A DNA stretch of 64,000 nt from the NCBI GenBank assembly GCA_027459605.1, contig DAIDHR010000003.1:1-64000 (forward strand), written 5' to 3'. The stretch is from Alphaproteobacteria bacterium (GTDB taxonomy: Bacteria; Pseudomonadota; Alphaproteobacteria; UBA9655). A program made the translations under genes and the position numbers. Below are positions 32,274-41,594 of the stretch, in pieces (position 1 is the stretch's first letter; every line of letters begins with the position of its first letter). The notes beneath the pieces are model-generated. The model was not told the DNA's origin. It ran no database searches and saw nothing but the letters and a program-made list of their open reading frames with translations.

Positions 32274-33569
32274 TTATTCTATATTCATGCGGATCCGATA
32301 CCTAAGGCTAACCTCTTCCTGAGGGGCAATATTTATTGTCCATTTAAGGCGGTTTTCTTCCTCTTCATGAGTGTGTGTTTCTCTTAGAACAATCCATTCG
32401 CCGGGAACATTTTGAAAGACTGTCACTTGTTCAGGAGAATGGGTTGTATTTTTTAGATCCAGGCGATATCCAGATTCAACTACTTGATTCCCAAGCTTTC
32501 GGTAATCAGTTTGTCGCATTTCAGCTGTAATTTCTTTTGTACTTCCAATACGTAAACTTAAAGATTTCCCAATGGGGGTTGCAGATGTTTTATTCTCTCC
32601 AATATAAAGTAAAGAATTATCAGAAGTCCTTTGAAAAGCCTTAATAATTCCTTCAGGGAGAGATACGCCAAGCCCTTGAGATGCATCATTTTTTACAGAC
32701 AGCCAGGTCTCCACAGTAGGCTTCATCACAACTCCTTCTTCATCAACAACAATATTATTTTTAGGGTAAATACGGAAACTTTTTGTAGGGGTTAGATTTT
32801 GAGCGGAAATCCAAGATATGTTTTTAACAGCTTTATCTGAAAGACTTATGAGCCTTTTAATATCGTAAAATTGCTCTTTCTTGTACGCAACACTGAAGTG
32901 CCCCTTTTTAATATTGATTCCACTTTGATTGCGAAGGTTAATCCAGCTTTTTAGGTCTAAGTGAATACCTCCTTTGTCAACGGTAACTGTATAACCCGCA
33001 TCCCATGAAAAACCTTTGGCAAGATATCCTATCTCAAAAGGATATTCCCCTTCCTTTGGGTTGATAAGTTTAAGGGTGATCATTGGTTCAGAAACAAGTG
33101 AATAAGGAAGATGCGGAAACGCGATCCGACTTTTAGAGATTGCAAAAACTGTACCCATGGACTCAACGATGACGTTCTCCCCATCGATCGCCAAAAGCTT
33201 TGCAACTGGGGACGTTGGCTCTAATTGGGTGGGCCTTATTTGTATAGCTTCACCAATTGAATTTTGCAAAAGCTTCTCACGCGTAATATCAGGGGCTTGA
33301 AACGTATATTCTAGGACATTTAATGGGGGAGCAGGAGGAAGAACTTGAAACAAGAAACTGTCGATCATGATTGAAGTAGGCACATCCTTGATCAAAAGTT
33401 TGTTAGACCCTTCTTTTAACAAGGCCTTTCGTTGTTCTTTTACAAGGGCCATATCTTGGGGATAGAGAGTGACACTGATTCCTAATTGTGAGGATTGGGT
33501 AACGTCTTGTACAATAGCTTGCGCAGGGTACAGTAAAAGCAGAGAGAAAAGAAAGGCAAATAGTTTCAT
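32274..33569 (-). CDS. exported DUF4139 protein
   Basis: 431 residues with a signal peptide (MKLFAFLFSLLLLYPAQA). An N-terminal domain (SQLGISVTLYPQDMALVKEQ) precedes the DUF4139 beta-sandwich with YLAKGFSWDAGYTVTV, the LKSWINLRNQSG strand and the C-terminal LKWTINIAPQEEVSLRYRIR. This type is found in the periplasm of many proteobacteria with no agreed function. It starts 3 bp after the RmuC stop and is probably in an rmuC-DUF4139-dgkA operon. Confidence 0.85.
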   Translation of the reverse strand: MKLFAFLFSLLLLYPAQAIVQDVTQSSQLGISVTLYPQDMALVKEQRKALLKEGSNKLLIKDVPTSIMIDSFLFQVLPPAPPLNVLEYTFQAPDITREKLLQNSIGEAIQIRPTQLEPTSPVAKLLAIDGENVIVESMGTVFAISKSRIAFPHLPYSLVSEPMITLKLINPKEGEYPFEIGYLAKGFSWDAGYTVTVDKGGIHLDLKSWINLRNQSGINIKKGHFSVAYKKEQFYDIKRLISLSDKAVKNISWISAQNLTPTKSFRIYPKNNIVVDEEGVVMKPTVETWLSVKNDASQGLGVSLPEGIIKAFQRTSDNSLLYIGENKTSATPIGKSLSLRIGSTKEITAEMRQTDYRKLGNQVVESGYRLDLKNTTHSPEQVTVFQNVPGEWIVLRETHTHEEEENRLKWTINIAPQEEVSLRYRIRMNIE

Positions 33570-33571
33570 AG

Positions 33572-34936
33572 TTAGCTGACCTTTTTTAATTCAGGTGATT
33601 GAAGCTCGCGAGGGGTGTGGTCAAGAGAATCAACAGAAGCAATTTCAGACGCCTCTGGAACAGACCCTAAATCTTTAAATTTGCGTGCACTTGAAAGGAC
33701 CCGATGCTCTAAACTTCCCATAGCGTTGTTATAGGACTGTATGGCACTTCCTAAATTTCTTCCCAAGCGGGTAAAATGGTCTGCCATATCGGCAAGGCGT
33801 TTATGAAGTTCTCGGCCAAGTTCGCTAATTTCTTTTGCATTGTGAGCAAGGTGCTCATGGCGCCATCCATAAGCAACGGCTCTTAAAAGGGCAATAAGGG
33901 TTGTAGGAGTAGCCAAAATAATACGATCTTCTGCTCCGACCTCAATTAAACTTGGATCTTGTTCAAGAGCTGCGCTAAAGAAAGTTTCTCCGGGCAAAAA
34001 CAAAACAACAAATTCTGGAGCGGGTTGAAAATGATCATAGTAAGATCGTTTTGCAAGAGCTTTGATGTGCGCCCGCACTTGGCGAGCATGGTCTTTTAGC
34101 TTATCTTGTCGGGAGACTTCATCTTTTTCTTCCAGTGCTTCGAGGTAGGCCGCCAAAGGAGCTTTCGCATCAACAATGATTTTTTTCCCACCAGGTAAAT
34201 TAATAATAAGATCTGGGCGAAGTTTTCCTTCATTTTCTGGTGAGGAAACCTGCTCTTCAAAATCACAAAAATTAACCATTCCAGCCATCTCTACAACTCG
34301 CCTAAGTTGTATTTCTCCCCATCTGCCGCGAACAGTAGGAGCTCTTAATGCATTGACAAGATTTGATGTTTCTGCTTTGAGCTGCTTTTGGCTAGAGAGT
34401 AATTCATTTACCTGATGTTTCAGAACGGCATATGCACTCATTCGAGATTTTTCAAGCTCAATGATTTTTTTATCAACTGTTTGAAGAGATTCGGTCACTG
34501 GCTTTACAAGGTTGGAGATGGTCTCTTGTCGCTTCAAAAGATCATTTTGGGCTGCTTCCTGATACTTCTCAAGAGTTGCTTTTGCCAATTCTAAAAAAGA
34601 TTTATTGGTAAGGGAAAGGGCCTCAGAAGAGATAACCTTAAACTTATCTTCCCATTGTTTTTGGATGTTTTCAAAAAGGGAGAGTTTGTCCCTGCTTTCT
34701 TGCTCTGTACGCTGGAGAGCAGTTCTAAGTTCAGCATTTCTCTCACCTTGTAGACGCAAATCTTCTTCTCGTTTAATGAGAAGAGCTTCTATGTCTTGCA
34801 GACGGCTAGCCCGTTCCTGATAAAGTGTTTTTTCTTGAGAAATAAGTACAAGTTTTCTTTGAAAGAAAATAAAAACAAAGGATCCCATAAGAGTGGCTCC
34901 TCCCACAAATCCCAGAATCCCCTCAAGCCCGAACAT
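33572..34936 (-). CDS. rmuC: RmuC-family protein
   Basis: 454 residues: an N-terminal membrane helix (GILGFVGGATLMGSFVFIFF), a long coiled coil to about residue 200, then the RmuC nuclease-like domain with VRGRWGEIQLRRVVEMAGM, LRPDLIINLPGGKKIIVDAK (PD-(D/E)xK-type core) and FVVLFLPGETFFSAAL. RmuC limits recombination at inverted repeats and has recently been linked with defence. In a genome full of palindromes its presence is notable, though it is widespread. Confidence 0.92.
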   Translation of the reverse strand: MFGLEGILGFVGGATLMGSFVFIFFQRKLVLISQEKTLYQERASRLQDIEALLIKREEDLRLQGERNAELRTALQRTEQESRDKLSLFENIQKQWEDKFKVISSEALSLTNKSFLELAKATLEKYQEAAQNDLLKRQETISNLVKPVTESLQTVDKKIIELEKSRMSAYAVLKHQVNELLSSQKQLKAETSNLVNALRAPTVRGRWGEIQLRRVVEMAGMVNFCDFEEQVSSPENEGKLRPDLIINLPGGKKIIVDAKAPLAAYLEALEEKDEVSRQDKLKDHARQVRAHIKALAKRSYYDHFQPAPEFVVLFLPGETFFSAALEQDPSLIEVGAEDRIILATPTTLIALLRAVAYGWRHEHLAHNAKEISELGRELHKRLADMADHFTRLGRNLGSAIQSYNNAMGSLEHRVLSSARKFKDLGSVPEASEIASVDSLDHTPRELQSPELKKVS

Positions 34937-35092
34937 GGTTATCTCTTTGCGTTATTAAGTTCTATACAAAAAAGTTCACCGAATATGATAATAGGTCTGG
35001 CGTCTTTAACCAACATGTTTTATGACAATAGTTAAACCCCTTTTAGGGATACACGCTTTTATGTGATTTGACCACACTTTGCGGAGGATCAA

Positions 35093-36358
35093 ATGGAAAA
35101 TATGGGGCTTGTTTTTCAGGCCTGTGCCGGCCTAGCCTTATTCTTCTTTCTAGCATGGCTTTTTAGCGAAAATCGACGCCACGTCAACTTTAAGGCCGCT
35201 CTCATGGGCCTTACCATTCAAATTGCTCTTGCCATTATCGTTACGAAATTTGGTATTGTTCGCTCTGCCTTTCTCTGGATTGGAGGGGGGGTTATGGCCT
35301 TAAAAGATGCTACCGTTGCAGGAACAAGTTTTGTTTTTGGGTATTTGGGAGGGGGCGACTCCCCTTACCTTGCAAAGGAAGGCTCCAATACATTCATTTT
35401 TGCTTTCCAAGCCCTCCCCATGGTGATTGTTATTAGTGCCATTGCCATGCTTCTTTTTCACTGGCGGATTCTTCCTTTTATTGTCAAACTTTTCTCGGGC
35501 ATTTTTCAGAAGGTCCTTGGCATTGGAGGAGCTCTTGGAGTTTGTGCAGCCGCTAAAATGTTTTTAGGGCAAACGGAGGCCCCCCTTTTAGTCAGGCCTT
35601 ACTTAGGTAAATTTACGAGAAGCGAGCTTTTCACAGTTATGACAGCAGGTATGGCAACAACATCCATTTCAATTATGGTTGTTTATGCCGTGATTTTAGA
35701 GGGGACTATTTCAGATCCAATTGCGCATATACTCACAGCATCTATCATTAGTGTTCCGGCCGCCATCACAATTTCGCGCATATTAATCCCTCAAGTGGGT
35801 GAGGAGACCTCGGGCCATCTTGTCGTACCCTATCAATTTTCAGGATCAATGGAGGCAATTACCCAAGGAACATCTGATGGCGTCCGTTTGTTTATGAATA
35901 TTTTGGCCATGTTAATTGTCTTTCTTGCAATTGTTGCCTTGGCCAATTCCTTGTTAGCTCTTTTACCAGGGATTAATGGTGAGACAATGAGTCTTCAGCT
36001 TCTTTTAGGTTACTTTTTAGCTCCACTCGCTTGGTTTCTAGGAATTCCTTGGCATGAAGCTGTTCCAGCGGCTGCTCTTTTAGGGAAAAAAACAATTTTA
36101 AATGAAATCGTAGCTTTTATTGGTCTTGCAGAACTTCCCAAGGGAATTTTGAGTCCTAAAAGTAATTTGATCATGACCTATGCCCTTGCAGGGTTTGCTA
36201 ATTTTAGCAGTATTGGAATCCAAATTGGAGGGATTGGCACAATGGTTCCTGAACGTAAGCAAGAAATTATTGCTCTCGGCATCAAGGCAATGATTGCAGG
36301 AACCATTGCTAGTTGTATGAGTGGGGCTATTATCGGAATTTTGCACAGCTTTGGATAA
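35093..36358 (+). CDS. nupC: concentrative nucleoside transporter (NupC/CNT)
   Basis: 421 residues with the CNT signatures CAAAKMFLGQTEAPLLVRPYL, MTAGMATTSISIMVVYA and the second-half NLIMTYALAGFANFSSIGIQ with GGIGTMVPERK. It imports nucleosides with H+ or Na+. The ribosome binding site GCGGAGG is strong. Nucleoside import fits a cell living inside a host. Its last codons overlap the likely start region of miaA. Confidence 0.95.
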   Translation: MENMGLVFQACAGLALFFFLAWLFSENRRHVNFKAALMGLTIQIALAIIVTKFGIVRSAFLWIGGGVMALKDATVAGTSFVFGYLGGGDSPYLAKEGSNTFIFAFQALPMVIVISAIAMLLFHWRILPFIVKLFSGIFQKVLGIGGALGVCAAAKMFLGQTEAPLLVRPYLGKFTRSELFTVMTAGMATTSISIMVVYAVILEGTISDPIAHILTASIISVPAAITISRILIPQVGEETSGHLVVPYQFSGSMEAITQGTSDGVRLFMNILAMLIVFLAIVALANSLLALLPGINGETMSLQLLLGYFLAPLAWFLGIPWHEAVPAAALLGKKTILNEIVAFIGLAELPKGILSPKSNLIMTYALAGFANFSSIGIQIGGIGTMVPERKQEIIALGIKAMIAGTIASCMSGAIIGILHSFG

Positions 36359-37214
36359 GGTTATTATTGTTGCAGGCCCCACGGCAAGTGGAAAGTCTGC
36401 GTTTGCTTCTCAGTTAGCTCAAGAAAATAAAGGGGTCATCCTGAACGGGGATAGTCTTCAGGTTTATTGTGGCCTAGAAATTTTGACTGCACAGCCTTCC
36501 CTTGAAGATCAACAAAGAATTCCTCATCGCTTGTATGGGTTTTTGCAGCCACACGAAGTATGTTCTGCAGGGAAGTGGCTTTCTCTTGTTGTTTCAGAAA
36601 TTGAAAAATGTCATAAGGAAGGTCGCCTCCCTATTATTGTTGGGGGTTCCGGGCTTTATTTAAAGGGACTTACCGAGGGATTATCTCCCATTCCTTCTCT
36701 TGATCCTTCACTGAGGAGGGATTTTGAAAGCCGAGAGCAGACTTCTCTTTATACTGAGCTTAAGTCCATTGATCCAGCTTTAACCCAAAAAATAAAACCA
36801 CAAGATCGACAGCGTACTTTAAGAGCTCTTGAGGTATATTATGGAACCGGAAAGCCGCTGAGCTTCTGGTATACTCAAAAGCCAACGCGACTTCCTTATA
36901 GGTTTGAAAAAATTTTACTGAATCCTTCAAAGGAAGAGTTAGAGGTCCGAATTGTCCGTCGCCTTAACAAAATGTTTCAAAAAGAAATTCTTGAGGAGGT
37001 GGAAGCTTTGTTAGCTCTCTTCCCTTCATTTACGGCCAGGAAAGCCATTGGCCTTCAAGAGATTGGATCGTTTTTAAAAGGGGAGTGTTCTTGGGACGAA
37101 GCAAAAGCCCTGACCCTCCTTCATACTCTTCAATATGCCAAACGCCAAAGAACGTGGTTTCGTCATCAGTTTAAAGCGGATAGAATCATTGATAAGCTAT
37201 ACTTCTGCTTGTGA
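36321..37214 (+). CDS. miaA: tRNA dimethylallyltransferase
   Basis: Adds a dimethylallyl group to A37 of UNN-reading tRNAs. Motifs: VIIVAGPTASGKSAFA (P-loop), ILNGDSLQVY, IVGGSGLYLKGLTEG, DRQRTLRALEVYYGTG and YAKRQRTWFRHQF. There is no ATG. The start is either GTG at 36321 or the TTG at 36351, just before the first conserved strand; the TTG fits the family better, but neither has a strong site. Either way it overlaps nupC, suggesting coupling. Confidence 0.93.
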   Translation: MGLLSEFCTALDKVIIVAGPTASGKSAFASQLAQENKGVILNGDSLQVYCGLEILTAQPSLEDQQRIPHRLYGFLQPHEVCSAGKWLSLVVSEIEKCHKEGRLPIIVGGSGLYLKGLTEGLSPIPSLDPSLRRDFESREQTSLYTELKSIDPALTQKIKPQDRQRTLRALEVYYGTGKPLSFWYTQKPTRLPYRFEKILLNPSKEELEVRIVRRLNKMFQKEILEEVEALLALFPSFTARKAIGLQEIGSFLKGECSWDEAKALTLLHTLQYAKRQRTWFRHQFKADRIIDKLYFCL

Positions 37215-37266
37215 TTAGCTCTAGAAAAAGGTATACTATTGAAAAGCAATAAGGCGTAGGGACAAA

Positions 37267-37554
37267 ATGACAAAATCAGAGTTAATTCATAAACTAAGTC
37301 AGCAATTCTCGGATATGTCCTTAAGGGAAGTTGAAAAGGCCGTTGAAGTCATATTTTCTGAAATAAGTTCAGCTTTGGCGAAGGGAAACAGAGTCGAGTT
37401 GCGAGGCTTTGGGGCTTTTTCAGTTAGATACCGGGAAAGGCGAGTTGGCCGAAATCCTCGGACGGGAGAAAAAGTGGAAGTTGAAGGAAAGCATGTCCCT
37501 TTTTTTAAAGCCGGTAAAGGTCTTCGAGAGTACCTAAATAAAGGGGCAAAATAG
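37267..37554 (+). CDS. ihfB: integration host factor beta subunit
   Basis: A 95-residue HU/IHF family DNA-bending protein. [40 protein letters not shown] and [20 protein letters not shown] are diagnostic. The arm has IHF-type NPRTGE, and EYLNKG at the end fits IhfB better than HU. IHF is used in recombination, replication and GTA or phage regulation. Confidence 0.92.
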   Translation: MTKSELIHKLSQQFSDMSLREVEKAVEVIFSEISSALAKGNRVELRGFGAFSVRYRERRVGRNPRTGEKVEVEGKHVPFFKAGKGLREYLNKGAK

Positions 37555-37568
37555 CTTTTCTCACTTAT

Positions 37569-37702
37569 CAAGTTTTCGCTTAAGCACTCGAGGGCGAGCT
37601 CAATAAGCATATTGAAATACGTGACAGAGAGCGAGACCCGAAGAGCCTGCCCCGCGAAGGCGGGGGCAACGAAGGCAAAACTTGAAAGGTAAAGAGTATA
37701 TC
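37569..37702. repeat. dispersed ~135-bp repeat family A, copy 1
   Basis: It matches 39537-39674 over its length: AGTTTTCG, CGAGGGCGAGC, TGACAGAG, GAGACCCGAAGAGCCT, CGCGAAGGCG, GGCAACGAAG, CTTGAAAGG and AAGAGTATA blocks in the same order. The ends CAAGTTTT and AAAACTTG form a short inverted repeat, as in MITE-like elements. It lies just after ihfB. Confidence 0.8.
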
Positions 37703-37847
37703 TCTTTGATAAGCTTAAAGCTTCTGGCCTTGCTTTAAAATTTCCCCGCACACATGAGCCCTAAAATTGATAGGGGAAGCAGAAATTAAAGAGTGTTCTT
37801 GGGGTATTATAGGGGCTTTCAATAGTCTAAATTCTTTTAAGTATGGT

Positions 37848-37983
37848 TAAGTTACCGTGTTTAACAAACACCCAGCGTCATTCCCGCAAAAGCTGGAATC
37901 CAGGTGTACTAGGATCCCCGCATTCGCGGGGATGACAATTTTGTGAAATGAAAAACAATAACTTCATGTCCGATGGGTATAGC
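37848..37983 (-). repeat. dispersed repeat family C, long copy with two nested palindromic arms
   Basis: Read on the minus strand it starts TATACCCATCGGACATGAAG and ends GTTTGTTAAACACGGTAAC, as in the copy at 21888-21996. Its interior is longer and holds GTCATCCCCGCG and GCGGGAATGAC with extra sequence between them. The long open frame of the next gene extends into this repeat, so its true start must be downstream. Confidence 0.85.
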
Positions 37984-38037
37984 ATAATAAATATGATAAG
38001 TTTGGTTAACAACTTTAGATTCAGGGAGTCAACGAAT

Positions 38038-39576
38038 ATGGGAAAAATAATTTCCGTTCTTTTAATTAGTTTTATTTGTGTAGGGTGTATGACTCAGCAA
38101 GAGAAGACGTCACACCACACGTCTTTTCCCGAGATGTCTCCGCTCTATATGTTTCAAAATACACAAGAGATGGAAAATGTTGACCTTAAAGTATATGGAA
38201 AAATTCCTGAATGGTTGCAAGGAGATTTTGTAAGAAATGGGCCAGGGCTCATACGAACTAAAACAAGCTCGATTAAAAGTTGGTTTGATGGTTTAGGAAA
38301 ATTACATGCTTTTTCTATTAACAATGGGCGAGTTCTTTACACATGTAAGTTTCTTAGATCTGCAGCTTATGAAAAGTTTAAAACGACTGGAGAGTTTGAT
38401 TTTGTTGGCTTTGCTCAAGAGCCGAAAACAGATCCATTTTCTCTTATAGATTTCCTCTTTGATGTTAAAAATGAAGAGGTGACAAACGCAAATGTCACCA
38501 TTTCAAAGATTAATAATCATCGCGTGGCTATGACAGAAATTCCTTTGCCGGTAGAGATTAGCAAAAGCCTTGATACAAAAGGTCCTTTTGATTATGACGA
38601 TGACCTTCCCAAAAACTACAGCTTTGAGTCGGCTCACATCTTAGAGGACCCTCAAACTAAAGCTATGTGGAACTTTCTTATTAAGATTGGACTCTTTGAA
38701 ACAGCTTATCAAATTTATTCGATCTCACCTCATTCGAACTCCCGGCAGCTTGTCTCATCTATTCCCGTATCTTCTATTTCTTACATGCATAGTTTTTCTC
38801 TTGCTGGAAAATATTTTGTACTTGTCGATTATCCTTTTCGTGCCAAAGATCCTAAGGACATAGCCCATGGGTTTATTAAGGCTTTCTCTTGGTACCAAAA
38901 TGAGCCGACAAAAATTTATGTCATTAATAGAGAATCAGGACAATTCTGGACATTTTATACTAAACCATTCTTTTCTTATCATCACATCAATGGCTTTGAA
39001 AAAGATAATAAAATTTTTGTCGACCTCATCGCTTATCCTGATGCAGACATCATTTATAATGTTAACAAGTATCCTTTTATAAAAAACCCTAACAATAAGT
39101 TGTATCGATTGGAGATTGATTGTTTAAAGAATCAAACAAACGTATATCAAGTCACCCATGAGCATTTTGAATTTCCCCGTCTTAATGATTCTAGGATTGG
39201 TAAAGAGTATCAATATTTCTATGCTGTTCATATTCACCCCAACGGGTACGGCATTCTCAAATACAATCATTTTAAAGCTAAAAATACCACTTGGTTCCGA
39301 GAAGGATTTTATGCTGGTGAACCCGTATACATCCCTCATCCTCAAGCAAAAGCTGAGGATGATGGCGTCATTCTGACTATTGTGAATAACCTAAAGGAGA
39401 AGACGTCATTCCTGTTAATTCTTGATGCGAAAGAGCTAAAGGAACTTGCTAGAATAGAAGCTCCTCATTTTATTCCTTTTGGGTTCCATGGTCGATTTTT
39501 TGAAGAGGACTCTCCTAGCCCATATACTCAAAGGATTTCGAGTTTTCGGGCAGGCACCCGAGGGCGAGCGCGATAA
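38038..39576 (+). CDS. carotenoid-oxygenase (RPE65/CCD) family lipoprotein, C-terminus altered by a repeat
   Basis: About 512 residues from the ATG at 38038, placed after the upstream repeat. The N-terminus is lipoprotein-like (GKIISVLLISFICVGC). The four iron-binding histidines of the carotenoid cleavage family are visible in SAHILEDPQT, MHSFSLAGKYFVLVDYP, YHHINGFEKDN and FGFHGRF. Family enzymes cleave carotenoids, apocarotenoids or stilbenes with O2. The normal C-terminus is just after GFHGRF; here the frame runs on into repeat copy 39537-39674 before stopping. A carotenoid source is not visible in the window, and the lipid anchor suggests action in the periplasm. Confidence 0.85.
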   Translation: MGKIISVLLISFICVGCMTQQEKTSHHTSFPEMSPLYMFQNTQEMENVDLKVYGKIPEWLQGDFVRNGPGLIRTKTSSIKSWFDGLGKLHAFSINNGRVLYTCKFLRSAAYEKFKTTGEFDFVGFAQEPKTDPFSLIDFLFDVKNEEVTNANVTISKINNHRVAMTEIPLPVEISKSLDTKGPFDYDDDLPKNYSFESAHILEDPQTKAMWNFLIKIGLFETAYQIYSISPHSNSRQLVSSIPVSSISYMHSFSLAGKYFVLVDYPFRAKDPKDIAHGFIKAFSWYQNEPTKIYVINRESGQFWTFYTKPFFSYHHINGFEKDNKIFVDLIAYPDADIIYNVNKYPFIKNPNNKLYRLEIDCLKNQTNVYQVTHEHFEFPRLNDSRIGKEYQYFYAVHIHPNGYGILKYNHFKAKNTTWFREGFYAGEPVYIPHPQAKAEDDGVILTIVNNLKEKTSFLLILDAKELKELARIEAPHFIPFGFHGRFFEEDSPSPYTQRISSFRAGTRGRAR

Positions 39577-39674
39577 GCGTAGTCAACCTACATGACAGAG
39601 CGTGAGACCCGAAGAGCCTACCTCCGCGAAGGCGAAGGCAACGAAGACGAACCTTGAAAGGCGAAGAGTATAGC
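39537..39674. repeat. dispersed ~135-bp repeat family A, copy 2
   Basis: Second copy of the element at 37569-37702, in the same orientation and about four-fifths identical by eye. Its first 40 bp encode the last residues of the carotenoid-oxygenase gene (SSFRAGTRGRAR), so it was inserted at or near the original stop codon. Confidence 0.8.
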
Positions 39675-39697
39675 TCATTTATGCAAAAGTTTGTCAA

Positions 39698-40897
39698 ATG
39701 CTGAAAAAATCTTTTGCCAAAAGTATGGTCTTTGCGACCATCATTCTTATGGATCTATTAGCTGGGATGGAATTCGATCTCTTTGTCCCGAGCTTTCCTG
39801 AGCTGCAAAATCTGTTTGGTCTCACACCATTTTTGGTTGAGGCCTTATTATCGGTTAATTTTGCAGGATATTGTTTGAGTTTGTTCTTTGTTGGAAGTCT
39901 GGCTGATCATTATGGACGTAAACCAATTATATTGCTTGGCCTCATGACCTTTACCATCGGTAGCATTTTTTGTTTATGGGCCCCATTCTATCAATTCCTT
40001 CTCATTGGCCGTTTCTTACAAGGCGTAGGCATTGCAGCTCCAGCAATTCTTTCCTTTTTAATTATTGCCGACTCCTATTCTCTTAAGAGACAGCAGTCCA
40101 TATTTGGAATACTGAATGGTCTTATGAATGTCTCGGCAGGTTTTGCTCCTGTCCTAGGAAGCTATATAGCCCTCTACTTCCATTGGCAGGGTAATTTTAT
40201 GACCCTTCTCATTTTGGGGCTAACAGCATTCATGATGGCTGTGCTTTTTATCCCCCATCACAAATTACCCAAGCATAAGGAAAGTTTCTCGCTTCGGGGA
40301 TATGTCCCTTTATTTCAATCAAAACCTCTGGTCCTTTTGATGCTGCATTTTGTTTTTAATTTTGTCCCTTATTGGATCTTTGTTGGTATGTCCCCGTTAC
40401 TTTACATGGAAGCTTTAGGGGTAAGTCTCCCTCACTTTGGATATTACCAAGGTGCATTGGCCTTTGTATTTGCATTGGGAAGTTTATTTTTCGGCCTAAT
40501 TGTCAACAGATATGACCAAAAGAAGATGCTCTACATCTCAGGTCAAATTTTTATTGTAGGATTACTAGCTATTGGTTTGGTCTCCTTCTTGAATAGCCCT
40601 CATCCACTTCTTATAACGATGGCCTTTCTTCCTTTCATTATTGGGCAGATTATTCCAAGTACGATTCTTTATCCTTTGTGTTTGAACTTTATGCCAGAAG
40701 CAAAGGGGCAAATATCAGCCCTTCTCCAAGGGGGGCGGCTTATCTTCTCTGCATTTAGTCTTCAGCTCGTTGGTTATTTCTACCAGGGATCCTTTCGGAA
40801 CATTGGGATAATTCTCTGTTTTTTCATTCTCATGACGGTTATTACCTTATTTTTTGTCATTAAAAACCGAGATATTATGAACTTACTTGTGGAATAA
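39698..40897 (+). CDS. Bcr/CflA-type MFS efflux transporter
   Basis: 399 residues, twelve membrane helices. Drug-exporter signatures: MDLLAGMEFDLFVPSFPELQ (motif D1-like), GSLADHYGRKPIILLGL (motif A), LIGRFLQGVGIAAP (motif B) and NGLMNVSAGFAPVLGSYIAL (motif C). This is the Bcr/CflA pattern of multidrug or small-molecule exporters. The start lies 23 bp after a repeat element. It converges on the Cys-rich peptide gene with no gap. Confidence 0.9.
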   Translation: MLKKSFAKSMVFATIILMDLLAGMEFDLFVPSFPELQNLFGLTPFLVEALLSVNFAGYCLSLFFVGSLADHYGRKPIILLGLMTFTIGSIFCLWAPFYQFLLIGRFLQGVGIAAPAILSFLIIADSYSLKRQQSIFGILNGLMNVSAGFAPVLGSYIALYFHWQGNFMTLLILGLTAFMMAVLFIPHHKLPKHKESFSLRGYVPLFQSKPLVLLMLHFVFNFVPYWIFVGMSPLLYMEALGVSLPHFGYYQGALAFVFALGSLFFGLIVNRYDQKKMLYISGQIFIVGLLAIGLVSFLNSPHPLLITMAFLPFIIGQIIPSTILYPLCLNFMPEAKGQISALLQGGRLIFSAFSLQLVGYFYQGSFRNIGIILCFFILMTVITLFFVIKNRDIMNLLVE

Positions 40898-41104
40898 TTA
40901 GTATTGATATTTGTTTTTTGGCCGTTTCTTTTTAGGTATGAAGTTTTTATTAGCATCTGTACATTGACAAACACAGGCACTACCGCCTATACATCCACAG
41001 CCTGCATCGTAGCATTGCTGGCAGTCACAACTGGCATTTACATGACTTCCCATAAAGTTTAAGGCGAGCAGGGCCAGGCAAATGTTATTTAAAATATATT
41101 TCAT
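40898..41104 (-). CDS. small secreted cysteine-rich protein with basic tail
   Basis: A 68-residue precursor. The signal peptide is cleaved near VNA-S (residue 24). The mature part packs eight cysteines in about 25 residues (CDCQQC, GCGC, CVCQC), followed by a strongly basic tail (KKKRPKNKYQY). The ribosome binding site GGAAAGGAAA precedes the start. The stop abuts that of the MFS gene. AT-rich upstream sequence includes AATAATATTTTATT, also seen upstream of the genes at 6621 and 7127. No family recognised. Confidence 0.7.
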   Translation of the reverse strand: MKYILNNICLALLALNFMGSHVNASCDCQQCYDAGCGCIGGSACVCQCTDANKNFIPKKKRPKNKYQY

Positions 41105-41594
41105 CTTTTTTCCTTTCCTCCAGGGTTTTCAAATAGACTATCGTAAAGCAACACTACTCTATAGATAAGAAACAGTATCACAAAGAATTTTTAAAATTAC
41201 GTTAACATAATTTGAATTTTGGATAAAAACCGCTCGAATGCCTTACAATTGCATCGGAGCAGAGCTCCTTGTAATGACTTTAGCTTATTATATTTCAATG
41301 AAAAAATAATATTTTATTCTAAACTCGAGTTAAGGTAGATGAAATAAACTTAATACTTCTTGTGAACAGATTTCATTTTATCTGATCAAGCGTGTTAAAA
41401 TTACCTCACTTGCTTCATTTTTTGAGTAAGGAGAGACATTTTTCTATTAATCTCCTGATTAAATGATAAAAATTTTAGGGAATAAAAGTGTATTAGCGGT
41501 TTTGCCTTGAAGAGAGACTGACTGAAAAAGGGCTAAGGTAAGTCTATGTTTTTTGTATAAATTAAAGACTGAGTTAGGGGAAAGGAAGTCAAGC
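41105..41594. other. 490-bp intergenic region between divergent genes
   Basis: AT-rich sequence with promoters for both sides expected. TTTTTTGTATAAAT near 41550 could be the -10 region of the OmpA-like gene. No frame longer than about 25 codons with coding character and no strong hairpin was found. Confidence 0.4.

Noticed and set aside
37948-38037. N-terminal 30-codon extension of the carotenoid-oxygenase frame
   Set aside because: It begins inside a dispersed repeat and precedes a proper lipoprotein signal sequence, so the start at 38038 is preferred.
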